DNA of 64,000 bases, taken from Lachnospiraceae bacterium. GTDB taxonomy: Bacteria > Bacillota > Clostridia > Lachnospirales > Lachnospiraceae. Positions 25,635 through 34,051 of the stretch are shown piece after piece. A program made the position numbers and the translations under genes. The stretch's first letter is position 1; every line of letters begins with the position of its first letter. The stretch covers positions 1-64,000 of the forward strand of contig JAILPS010000038.1 of NCBI GenBank assembly GCA_024699325.1, in the 5' to 3' direction. Under the pieces are notes generated by a model that did no database searches, was not told the DNA's origin, and saw only the letters and a list, made by a program, of their open reading frames with translations.

Positions 25635-26399
25635 ATGAGGAAGATAATCTACTACTCGGACGAGCTGAATGATGAATTCTCCAGGGGAGGCATAACCCCT
25701 GTTAAAATCGACGCGCGCTACAGCTACGCCGGAACCTTCCTTCGCCCGGTCCTGAGAGCCGTCATCTACCACATATTTGCCAAGATTATCGCCTTCGTTT
25801 ACATGAAGCTTGTACACGGACACAGAATTATCGGGGCTGATAAGCTTAGGGGCTACAGCCACAGGGCGCATTTTGTCTACGCAAACCATACAAATGCTGT
25901 GCCTGACGCCGTGATTCCGACCATGATTAACCTCTTTGGGAGCACATACGTGATCGTCCACCCGGACAATGTGAGCATGCCCGTGTTAGGGCGAATAACC
26001 CCGGCGCTTGGCGCCATTCCGCTTCCGGATGACAGGGAGGCCTACAAGAACTATCAGGCCTACATCCACAGTCTCTGCGCCAAAAACCGCACGATAATGA
26101 TCTACCCCGAGGCCCACATCTGGCCCTATTACACGAAGATCAGGCCGTTTAAGGCGGACTCATTTCACTATCCTGTTATGGAAAATGTGCCCGTATTCTG
26201 CTTCACAAACACATACCAGAAGAGGCGTTTTTTCAAAAAACCCCGCATCGTCACATACATAGAGGGACCATTCTTCCCGGACGAGACTCTCAAAAAACCC
26301 GAGAGGATCAGGGACCTTCGCGACCGTGTGTACGATGCCATGACCAAAAACAGTGCCCACAGCAACGTGGAGTACATAACCTATATGAAGAGGGAGTGA
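25635..26399 (+). CDS. PlsC-like acyltransferase
   Basis: A 254-residue lysophospholipid acyltransferase family protein, expected to acylate a glycerol-phosphate or glycolipid at the membrane. It has motif I as NHTNAVPD (His85, Asp91) and motif III as YPEAHIWPYYTKIRPFK. The His-Asp spacing is five residues (HX5D) rather than the usual HX4D, so activity or substrate may differ. One hydrophobic stretch at about 36-60 likely sits on the membrane. The start is ATG 25635 with GAGG upstream. It is the first gene of the PlsC - GT8 - GT8/PlsC operon; the next ATG is 2 bases after its stop. Confidence 0.82.
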   Translation: MRKIIYYSDELNDEFSRGGITPVKIDARYSYAGTFLRPVLRAVIYHIFAKIIAFVYMKLVHGHRIIGADKLRGYSHRAHFVYANHTNAVPDAVIPTMINLFGSTYVIVHPDNVSMPVLGRITPALGAIPLPDDREAYKNYQAYIHSLCAKNRTIMIYPEAHIWPYYTKIRPFKADSFHYPVMENVPVFCFTNTYQKRRFFKKPRIVTYIEGPFFPDETLKKPERIRDLRDRVYDAMTKNSAHSNVEYITYMKRE

Positions 26400-26401
26400 A
26401 C

Positions 26402-27256
26402 ATGAACAGCTTTAACATATTGTTTAGCGGCAACTCGAAGGTTTTTGACGGCGTTTTGACATGCATGCTCTCAGCATTTAAAAGAACGCAGGACGAACGA
26501 CCGTTTAACATCTACATAATGACCATGGATGTGAGCCACATTAAGCCCGAATACACGCCCATAAGCGAGGCGCAGTGCGAATTTCTGCAGAGTGCGGCCT
26601 CTTCCTACAACCTGGCAAACCGCATAATCCGCTTGGACGTGACAGACATTTACGACAGGGAGTTTGCGGGCTCCCCCAACGAGCAGTGCTACTGCTCTCC
26701 TTACACGCTGCTTCGCCTGTTTTTGGATATGGTGCCTGACATTCCAGAGAAGATCCTCTACTTAGATGTGGATGTTTTGTTTAACCGCGACATAGCGCTT
26801 CTCTACGACATAGACGTAAGCCGTTTTGAGTACGCGGCTGCCAGGGACCACTACGGCAAATACCTTCTAAACCCCAACTATATCAATGCGGGCGTGCTGC
26901 TGTTTAACATGAAAAACTGCAGGAGGACACGCCTGTTTGAGAAGGCCAGAGCCCTGATTAAGCAGAAGAAGCTCATGTTTGCGGACCAGGACGCCATCTA
27001 CAGAAGCACGAGGAGCAAGAAAATGCTTCCCCAGCGTTTCAACGACCAGAAGTTTTTGCACAAATGGACGGTGATCAGGCACTTCTCCAAGCGCCTCTTC
27101 TACCTTCCATACCCCCACACGGAGAACGTCAAGCAGTGGCATGTAAGCCGCATGTACCGCGTGTTCGGCTACACAGCATTTGACGATATAATCTACGAAT
27201 ACATCTATCTGAAAGGAAAATACGAGCATGAAGCTGAACCTGTTAAAGAGACCTAG
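26402..27256 (+). CDS. Glycosyltransferase family 8 protein
   Basis: A 284-residue GT-A fold retaining transferase. The metal-binding DxD is Asp122-Val-Asp124 in ILYLDVDVLFN. Also present are the N-terminal CMLSAFKRTQ strand, NAGVLLFNMKNCR and FADQDAI, all typical of GT8 (galactosyl- or glucosyltransferases). It is translated from ATG 26402, 2 bases after the PlsC stop, with AGAGGGAG upstream; GTG 26396 overlaps that site and is rejected. Its 3' end overlaps the next gene by 29 bases. Location between acyltransferase genes suggests a lipid acceptor. Confidence 0.88.
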   Translation: MNSFNILFSGNSKVFDGVLTCMLSAFKRTQDERPFNIYIMTMDVSHIKPEYTPISEAQCEFLQSAASSYNLANRIIRLDVTDIYDREFAGSPNEQCYCSPYTLLRLFLDMVPDIPEKILYLDVDVLFNRDIALLYDIDVSRFEYAAARDHYGKYLLNPNYINAGVLLFNMKNCRRTRLFEKARALIKQKKLMFADQDAIYRSTRSKKMLPQRFNDQKFLHKWTVIRHFSKRLFYLPYPHTENVKQWHVSRMYRVFGYTAFDDIIYEYIYLKGKYEHEAEPVKET

Positions 27257-29054
27257 AATCATAACATCGCTTTTCGGCAGCATACCTGTGTTTTATGCAT
27301 GCGACGACAACTATGTAAACTACATGTTAGTTTCCATCACGTCCCTTATAGAGCACGCATCGCCTGAAAACAAATACACCATACACATTCTCTACACCTC
27401 CGTAAGTGAAGAGAACCGTGGGAAGGTTTTAGCCCTCGCCACGGACAATGTAAATATTCAATTTGACGATGTCACAGAGCGCTTGGAGAAGCTTAAGAGC
27501 AAGCTCCACGTGAGGGATTACTACTCCGCCACGACCTACTACCGCTTCTTCATCCCCGACATGTTTCCGGCCATCGACAAAGCCATATACATAGACGGCG
27601 ACACGGTGATACTCAGCGATATCGCGGGGCTCTACAGCTACAATCTTGGCAGCAATCTGGTCGCCGCCGTGCAGGATATGCTGGTCAAGAACACGGCTGT
27701 CTACGGAAACTATGCGGAAAATGTTTTAAACATTTCCCAGGCCGCCTATTTTAACGCGGGCATGGTGATGTTAAACTGCAGCCAGTTCAGAAAAGACAAC
27801 TATTTCGGACAGTTTATCGACCTTCTAAATGCCTACACCTTCGTGGTTGCACAGGATCAGGACTACCTGAACATCCTGTTTCAGGATAAGATACTGTGGA
27901 TTAACTCCAAGTGGAATGTGCAGATGACAGAGGAATTCATAAGAAAACCCGAGGACATCGCCATCATCCACTATAATCTCGCGCAGAAGCCCTGGCACTA
28001 CGAAAACGGCAAATATTTTGATTACTTCTGGACATATGCCGCCAAGACCGTGGCATATGATGAGCTGAAGGCTGCCCTGGAAGCATTTTCAGAAAATGAT
28101 AAGCAGATGGATGACCAATACGGCAGAAACCTGCTATCGCTGGCGAGCGAGGAGATAATCAATGAACACAACTACCACAGGATTGTGATACCTGACGTTC
28201 ACCGCCAGACCACGCGCCAGGAGATTGTGGAGAGGATTAAGCAGTTTGAGCTGGAGGGAAGGTTCGACGAGGACGTTGAGGACGATCCGCCCGGGCGCAC
28301 TCTCATGCCCGACGAGATAGACTATCTGCACAAGAACCTGAACGCGCGCATAAGGACCAGATATGCCTTCAGCATCGCCAGGTGGTTTATGAACACCATG
28401 ATTTCCAAGCGACAGCTGATTATTAAGGATATTGTGGGCATAGAAAACTACCGTCGCCTTCAGTCAGGCGCAGTCATAACCTGCAACCACTTCAACGCCA
28501 TGGACACATTTGCCATGCAGATAGCCTATGAGAAGAGTCGTCAGAAACTTAAGGGGCGCAAACTCTTCCGCGTCATCAAGGAGGGCAACTACACCTCCTT
28601 CCCGGGCTTCTACGGTTTTCTCATGAGAAACTGCAACACCCTGCCGTTAAGCTCCAACCCCACAACCATGAAGAAGTTTCTCTTCGCGGTCAAGAGGCTC
28701 CTACAGAAGGGACAGTTTGTGTTAGTCTACGCCGAGCAGAGCATGTGGTGGAACTACAGAAAACCCAAGCCACTTAAGAGCGGCGCCTTCAACTTCGCCG
28801 CTGAGGCAGGCGTTCCCGTGCTTCCCTGTTTTGTGACCATGACGGATTCTGATGTGCCGGGCGAGGGCGGTTTTCCTGTGCAGGAGTACACCATCCACAT
28901 TGCAAACCCCATCTATCCGCAGTCCGGCAAGTCTAAAGCCGCCAACATCAAATACATGATGGAGGAAAACGAGCGCGTCTGGAAGCAGATATATGAGGAA
29001 TTCTACGGAATACCGCTGACATATACCACTGTAAAAAACAACTGTAATATATAA
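27228..29054 (+). CDS. Fusion of GT8 glycosyltransferase and PlsC-type acyltransferase
   Basis: A 608-residue two-enzyme protein. Residues about 18-275 are a second GT8 domain (DDNYVNYMLVSI, DxD at 123-125 in YIDGDTVIL, NAGMVMLNCSQF, AQDQDYLN, HYNLAQKPW). A linker with acidic patches (about 290-375) leads to a PlsC domain (about 380-600) with a proper HX4D motif (His421 in NHFNAMD), the GNYTSFPGF strand, YAEQSMWW in place of FPEGTR, and VPVLPCFVTM. It could glycosylate and acylate the same membrane glycolipid. AGGAAA lies before the ATG inside the preceding gene. Both catalytic cores look intact. Confidence 0.88.
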   Translation: MKLNLLKRPRIITSLFGSIPVFYACDDNYVNYMLVSITSLIEHASPENKYTIHILYTSVSEENRGKVLALATDNVNIQFDDVTERLEKLKSKLHVRDYYSATTYYRFFIPDMFPAIDKAIYIDGDTVILSDIAGLYSYNLGSNLVAAVQDMLVKNTAVYGNYAENVLNISQAAYFNAGMVMLNCSQFRKDNYFGQFIDLLNAYTFVVAQDQDYLNILFQDKILWINSKWNVQMTEEFIRKPEDIAIIHYNLAQKPWHYENGKYFDYFWTYAAKTVAYDELKAALEAFSENDKQMDDQYGRNLLSLASEEIINEHNYHRIVIPDVHRQTTRQEIVERIKQFELEGRFDEDVEDDPPGRTLMPDEIDYLHKNLNARIRTRYAFSIARWFMNTMISKRQLIIKDIVGIENYRRLQSGAVITCNHFNAMDTFAMQIAYEKSRQKLKGRKLFRVIKEGNYTSFPGFYGFLMRNCNTLPLSSNPTTMKKFLFAVKRLLQKGQFVLVYAEQSMWWNYRKPKPLKSGAFNFAAEAGVPVLPCFVTMTDSDVPGEGGFPVQEYTIHIANPIYPQSGKSKAANIKYMMEENERVWKQIYEEFYGIPLTYTTVKNNCNI

Positions 29055-29065
29055 ATGTGAAAAAA

Positions 29066-29096
29066 AGTGCGTACGAACATTTCAGTCGTACGCACT
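29066..29096. terminator. Bidirectional terminator between GT8-PlsC fusion and fkp
   Basis: A perfect 11-bp stem AGTGCGTACGA / TCGTACGCACT with a 9-base loop. A six-A run before it gives a strong T-tract on the minus strand. Confidence 0.88.
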
Positions 29097-29116
29097 ATTT
29101 GTTCATATCCCGCTTA

Positions 29117-32100
29117 TCAAACCAATGTACAATTCCACACATCTATAGTGCTGTCCTGGAATATGTCTGTCAGTCTCTTGTGAAGATCCCCGGTTGTAAC
29201 ACCTCTCTTCATAACTACCTGCAAAAATCCTCCGCCGCCTGCGCCGCATATCATGCGTCCGTCAATAAGGTCTGCGATACTCTCAAATATCTGGTCGATA
29301 AGAGTGTTGGTCGAACCTCCGTCAATCTTCTTGGAGAGCTCCCAGTGGTCGTTTAGAAGGCTTGCAAAGTCATCCACATGGCCTCTCTCAAGCTCAAACT
29401 TCATAAGCGAAGCTACCCTCTGGATTTCGTTAAGGGCAAAAACCGTGTCGGGCTCGTTGCCGATATATCTTCCCACAACATCCCTTAAGAGGTTTCTCGC
29501 CAGTCTTCTCTGGCCCGTGTATATAAGGGCGAAGCGGTCGCGAAGCTCGCTGTACGCCTCCTGCGGCATATTTACATGCTCCACGTGAATGTTCTGCTCA
29601 AGGCCCGGCATGGTTCTGATATACTTGATGCCGAGGCTTAAGCCTCCCACCTGGTCCTGCCAGCCGCCGCCGGTGCTCATGATCTGCTCCATCCTGAGAA
29701 CCACATTTGACAGCTCCTCCTCGCATATATCAACCGCGCAAAACTCCATGATGGCCTTCGCGCAGGCTGCAGCTAAGATGGAACTGGTTCCCAGACCGCT
29801 TCCCTTCGGAACGCCTGTAACCTCTGTCTGAAGGCTTATGCCGCCGCCAAGTCTTGTGAGTATTTTCTGAAGATTGCCTCCCTTAAGGGGAAGAATTCCG
29901 CACGCCAGAAGCGCCGCCTTCTGAAGCACATACGGATCAAATGGATCGCCGACGCTCTGAAGCTCCTCTATATCCTCAAACACGCCGTGAACGCCCATGT
30001 CGTTGCTTATAAACTCCACCTTATTCTCAGGCAGTCTCTTAAGCTTGACCTCCACAGGGTACTCGCCGTTTAGCTTGATAGCCGCATTTAAGACAGTTCC
30101 GCCGTTTTCGTTGCAGTATGGCGGAGTGTCGCTCCAGCCGCCGCCCCAGTTGACTCGAAGCGGCAGTCTGACCACGTGCTCATCCATCGCAAATCTCGCG
30201 GTGGTATTCTGTGCGACTCCCTCTAAAGACGCCTCTAGGATTCCTCTTCCGATGGTCTCGAAGCTCTTGCCCATGTAGTTTTCTGCAAACATTCCATCGC
30301 TCAGCCTTCCGATGTAGTAGTACATCCTCATGCGCTCTGAGTAGTCTGCATTCGCCATGTATTTGCCAAGCCACTCCATCTGTGGAGCAGATGGCGCGCC
30401 GCCTGCAAACTCCTTATTCTCCACAAGCTCGCTTATAGGTGTCTTATCGCCTATGGCCTTCACTATGCCGTCCATGGCCACCACGTCGCTCATGTGTCTG
30501 TCCCAGTCGATGATTGCCTGAGGGTCAGCCTCGTTAAAGCCTGAGCACAGCGACTTTCTCTCGGCTTTTCTCCACGCCTCTATATCGCCGCTTCCCTGCA
30601 TGAGTTTGTAGACATTGACCGCCTCCTCTGCCGCCCTGTAAATGCTTGGCGCCACGGGGTAGAGTTTCGCCGTCCACACAGTTTTGTTATCGTCATCCCA
30701 CAGCTCATTCTCACTTATGCCGTAGGTCTTCATAAACTTCTCAAGGCTGCTTCCTAAGAAGCTGTTAAACATATCTCCCTTGGGGTTATCGTCCACGCCG
30801 TAGATTCTCACCACGAACCTGCCGTCCTTCTGCTTAAGGCCGTGCAAAACCACGCCGTCCGGAATGTTTAAGCCCTGCACATCCACGAAGGATATGACGC
30901 AGTGGCTTCCGATGGCGGAGTTTTCTGCCACGTAGCTGGACTCCAGGTAAACATTGTCACCGCAGACTGCATCGTCCTCTAAGACAGAGTTGTAGCCTGC
31001 AACGCCAGAGCGGTCGATGCTGCTGTTTACGCTGTCGCTCCAGCCAAGCTGTGAATAGCTCTCAATCTCCTCATTCATCAGCTTCATGATCTCTCTCGTG
31101 GTTCCAAAATGTATGAATTTGGCAGGGGCAAGTCTAAGAAGCTTCATTCTGAACGGTCTGAGTGCCTCCCAGACAGCCTTCCTGCACACAGTCAGCTCCT
31201 CTGAGAATTCTCCCTCCGGCTTCTCCTTGTAGAAGTCCTCAAGTGTAGCCTCGCTTCCTAATGGATAGAGGAAGTCCGCGTAGAGTGAGAGTCTGACCTT
31301 GTCATTTACAAACTGCTCATATCTGTCATCGTCGTATGCGCCGTTCTTACTTATGAGCCCGAAGAGGTTTTTTAGCATCTGTGATGAGAAGATCACAGCG
31401 CCCGTGTCGATGTCCACATTGTCATATTCGTTGACCGCGCCGGCGCGTCTAAGCACCTCGACGCTCTGCTTCTGCAGACATCTCGCAACGCATCCGTTCT
31501 CGCCGTTTAAATACACTCCGTGGTTTTTGCCTGTCTCCACATTCTCCTTGAAGGATATGGCGGCTGCGCCCTCCCCTGTGTAGTCTATAAGCAGCGGATT
31601 AAACAGAAGCAGCACATCCCCTGAGAGAAGGAGCATGCCCTCTCTTATTCTTCCCGGAACTCCCGCCATGGAAATCATGAATTCGTCAAAAAGCGTTGAC
31701 GGGCGGCCGTTTGGAAGAGTTCTCGGAACAGGCGAGAAGAGTTTCCCCAGCGCACTGTACTGTGGCACGCGCTTGCTGTCCCCTCCTGAGTGGATCACGA
31801 GAATTCTGATGCCCGAAAAATCCACATTTTCTGCGCCCTTAAGCCTCTCCTGCTCCTCCACATATCTGATAACGCCGAGAGTCGCTCCGCCTGAGCCCAC
31901 TCTCTTGCCATCCCTGTCCGGAATGACCGCAAAATGTGTGCCCATGGGCAGGAAGTCCAGGCTCCTTCTAAGCTCAAGCTGCGCCCTGAAGCCCTCAGCC
32001 TGCTGCTCGTTGGATGCCGTGAGAATTATATAGTCCCATCTGGAAAAATTAACTCTGTGAAGTGCTCTCTGGTAGTCATCCCATGCATCCTTGTAAACCT

Positions 32101-32134
32101 GGGCGTGAAACAGTGGAATCATTTCGTTGTTCAT
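29117..32134 (-). CDS. fkp: Bifunctional L-fucokinase / fucose-1-phosphate guanylyltransferase
   Basis: A 1005-residue protein matching Fkp in size and layout. The N-terminal half is a pyrophosphorylase (GKRVGSGGATLGVIRY, HSGGDSKRVPQYSALGK, LLLSGDVLL). The C-terminal third (about 650-1005) is a GHMP kinase: PLRVNWGGGWSDTPPY, GVPKGSGLGTSSILAAA and CGAGGGGFLQVV. It salvages free L-fucose to GDP-L-fucose through fucose-1-phosphate, so with gmd-fcl-manC the window encodes both routes to the same donor. It begins 2 bases after the sensor-GGDEF gene stop, so the two are coupled. AGAAGG lies upstream. Confidence 0.93.
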   Translation of the reverse strand: MNNEMIPLFHAQVYKDAWDDYQRALHRVNFSRWDYIILTASNEQQAEGFRAQLELRRSLDFLPMGTHFAVIPDRDGKRVGSGGATLGVIRYVEEQERLKGAENVDFSGIRILVIHSGGDSKRVPQYSALGKLFSPVPRTLPNGRPSTLFDEFMISMAGVPGRIREGMLLLSGDVLLLFNPLLIDYTGEGAAAISFKENVETGKNHGVYLNGENGCVARCLQKQSVEVLRRAGAVNEYDNVDIDTGAVIFSSQMLKNLFGLISKNGAYDDDRYEQFVNDKVRLSLYADFLYPLGSEATLEDFYKEKPEGEFSEELTVCRKAVWEALRPFRMKLLRLAPAKFIHFGTTREIMKLMNEEIESYSQLGWSDSVNSSIDRSGVAGYNSVLEDDAVCGDNVYLESSYVAENSAIGSHCVISFVDVQGLNIPDGVVLHGLKQKDGRFVVRIYGVDDNPKGDMFNSFLGSSLEKFMKTYGISENELWDDDNKTVWTAKLYPVAPSIYRAAEEAVNVYKLMQGSGDIEAWRKAERKSLCSGFNEADPQAIIDWDRHMSDVVAMDGIVKAIGDKTPISELVENKEFAGGAPSAPQMEWLGKYMANADYSERMRMYYYIGRLSDGMFAENYMGKSFETIGRGILEASLEGVAQNTTARFAMDEHVVRLPLRVNWGGGWSDTPPYCNENGGTVLNAAIKLNGEYPVEVKLKRLPENKVEFISNDMGVHGVFEDIEELQSVGDPFDPYVLQKAALLACGILPLKGGNLQKILTRLGGGISLQTEVTGVPKGSGLGTSSILAAACAKAIMEFCAVDICEEELSNVVLRMEQIMSTGGGWQDQVGGLSLGIKYIRTMPGLEQNIHVEHVNMPQEAYSELRDRFALIYTGQRRLARNLLRDVVGRYIGNEPDTVFALNEIQRVASLMKFELERGHVDDFASLLNDHWELSKKIDGGSTNTLIDQIFESIADLIDGRMICGAGGGGFLQVVMKRGVTTGDLHKRLTDIFQDSTIDVWNCTLV

Positions 32135-32136
32135 GT

Positions 32137-34026
32137 CTAAACCTTCTTTTTCATTTTTTCTTCATACATAATCTTGTCAGCTCTGTCGATGTAGTTCTCA
32201 AAGCTGTAATTGGAATTCGCGTCCGTGGTTATGAAGCCCACGCTCACGCTTACCATATATGGGCTGTCAGACCCTGAGGCGCTCTTATTCAGACCGTCCT
32301 TAATCTTGACAGCCATGGAATTGGCCTCGGCCTCGCTCATCTCATCCTCTATGATTAGGAATTCGTCGCCGCCTATTCTAAACGCCAGTCCCGTGTCGCT
32401 CATGTTCTGTATAATCTGCTCAGCGATATTCTCTATGCAGATATCCCCCTCATCATGTCCGTAGTTGTCGTTGATAAACTTGAGCTTATCCATGTCAAGA
32501 TACATGATCGTGACATTTTTGCCCTCCTCCTTAAGGGCGTCGTACTTCGCCTTGCCCAGCTGGTTCAGACCGAAGCGGTTATACAGCTTCGTCATCTGGT
32601 CCTTGAGCGAGAGCTCCTTAAGCTTAAGGTTTAAGGTGTTTCTCTTCTCCTTGTAGAAGAGCCTCTCCATGCCTGTGATAAGCGTGTTCACAAGAGGAAA
32701 TGTGTACTGCCTGTAGTTGATATTCTCAGGCCCCACTATGACAAAATATCCAATGGTCTGGCCGTAGAAATGCACGGGATGGAACTGCACGCTTGCTCCC
32801 TCCCCCGCTATGTCGTAGAAGTCAGAGGGCTTAACCTCCTCTCTGAGGGCGATGTGCGTCTCCTCGCTTCCCCTCTCATAGGCAAAATAGACCAGCATCC
32901 TCTCAGGATATCCGCTTGTCAAAAACGTGTCCTCCGCCCCTTCCTTGACGCTCGCTCTAAGCCTTCTGCCGTCTAGCACAGCGTAAAAACCGTCTATGTC
33001 AAATGATGGCAGATACTCCCTGACGATCTGTGACATATCCTTAATGTGGTCACAGTGGTTTAATCTGCTCTCAATGCTTAGCATCTTTCTCTCGAAGCTC
33101 TCCCTGTCAAGCTCTGAGCATATCTTGTCCTTGAGATATTCGCTGGCATCCTGTCTCACGGCGTTAAAACAGCCGCAGCTGTCCCATGTGATCAGCCTGT
33201 GCGGGCTGAAGTAGTGTTCCTTAACCTTCTGTCCGCTCCACAGATCAAGAAGCGCGTTCACCGTGGCTATGCCCTCGTAGTCCCTGTTCTGGCTCACGGT
33301 TGTAATCCTGGGCTTATAAAATCTCGCCTTGTCAAAATCATCGTAGCCTGTGACTAAGAAGTCCCTCGGTGCGCTAAGCCCGTGCCTCTCTGCCGCTCTT
33401 AGCACGCCAACCGCGATGTTGTCGTTGGCGCACACTATGGCGTCAGGGCACTTGCCGTATTTGCCAAACAGCTCGTTAAAGCCGTTGATGCCGCAGTGAT
33501 ATGTAAAATTCCTGCCATAGAAGCCCTGCTCATCCTCTTTAAGCTCGTGGCTTGCCAAAAACTCGCTGATGGCCTTCCTTCTGTTGATGTTTTCGTTGTG
33601 CCACTCGGGCCCCAGAATGAACCAGAAGCTTCTGGCCGTGTGCACCTCATAGAGATGCTCAAGAACCTGTGAGAAGGCTGTGGTATTGTCCGTGCCCACG
33701 TAGATGCTTCCGGGCACCTCGCAGCATATGGACACGCAGGGAACCCCTGACTGTCTTATTCTCTCTGTAAGCTCATCCACCTCGTCGCGAAACATCACGT
33801 TGTTTAAGTCCAAAACAACTCCGTCAAAATCCTTCGGCTCAAACAACCTGAAGAGATTATACTCTCCCCTGTTGTAGGCCTCGTCCGTGCTCCAGTTGCC
33901 AAATGTGGAGAATGTCACCAGCTTAATATCTTCCCCGCTGTTTCGTATTCCTTCGAGCATGCCTCCAGCCCATGAATGTGCAAATGTTCTAAGCCATCCG
34001 TCCGTCAAAAAAGCAATCCTCTTCAT
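32137..34026 (-). CDS. Cytosolic sugar-binding-like sensor with GGDEF domain
   Basis: A 629-residue protein with no signal peptide or membrane helix. Residues 1-285 resemble the periplasmic-binding-protein core of LacI/GalR regulators (MKRIAFLTDGWLRTFAHSWAGGMLEGI, ILGPEWHNENINRRKAI, PDAIVCANDNIAVGVLRAAERHG, VTGYDDF) but have no DNA-binding domain. A middle sensor region (about 290-460) follows. The GGDEF domain (about 470-629) has an intact RIGGDEFLI and no RxxD inhibitory site at the usual spacing, predicting an active diguanylate cyclase without product inhibition. It is coupled to fkp, which suggests that its ligand could be fucose or a related sugar. ATG 34026, GGAGGAT. Confidence 0.9.
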   Translation of the reverse strand: MKRIAFLTDGWLRTFAHSWAGGMLEGIRNSGEDIKLVTFSTFGNWSTDEAYNRGEYNLFRLFEPKDFDGVVLDLNNVMFRDEVDELTERIRQSGVPCVSICCEVPGSIYVGTDNTTAFSQVLEHLYEVHTARSFWFILGPEWHNENINRRKAISEFLASHELKEDEQGFYGRNFTYHCGINGFNELFGKYGKCPDAIVCANDNIAVGVLRAAERHGLSAPRDFLVTGYDDFDKARFYKPRITTVSQNRDYEGIATVNALLDLWSGQKVKEHYFSPHRLITWDSCGCFNAVRQDASEYLKDKICSELDRESFERKMLSIESRLNHCDHIKDMSQIVREYLPSFDIDGFYAVLDGRRLRASVKEGAEDTFLTSGYPERMLVYFAYERGSEETHIALREEVKPSDFYDIAGEGASVQFHPVHFYGQTIGYFVIVGPENINYRQYTFPLVNTLITGMERLFYKEKRNTLNLKLKELSLKDQMTKLYNRFGLNQLGKAKYDALKEEGKNVTIMYLDMDKLKFINDNYGHDEGDICIENIAEQIIQNMSDTGLAFRIGGDEFLIIEDEMSEAEANSMAVKIKDGLNKSASGSDSPYMVSVSVGFITTDANSNYSFENYIDRADKIMYEEKMKKKV

Positions 34027-34051
34027 ATTTATCCTCCGGTGTATCTCTTAT

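Noticed and set aside
29117-32134. Several plus-strand frames of 60-130 residues over fkp
   Set aside because: Antisense shadows with Ser/Leu-rich composition, no ribosome sites and no domains.
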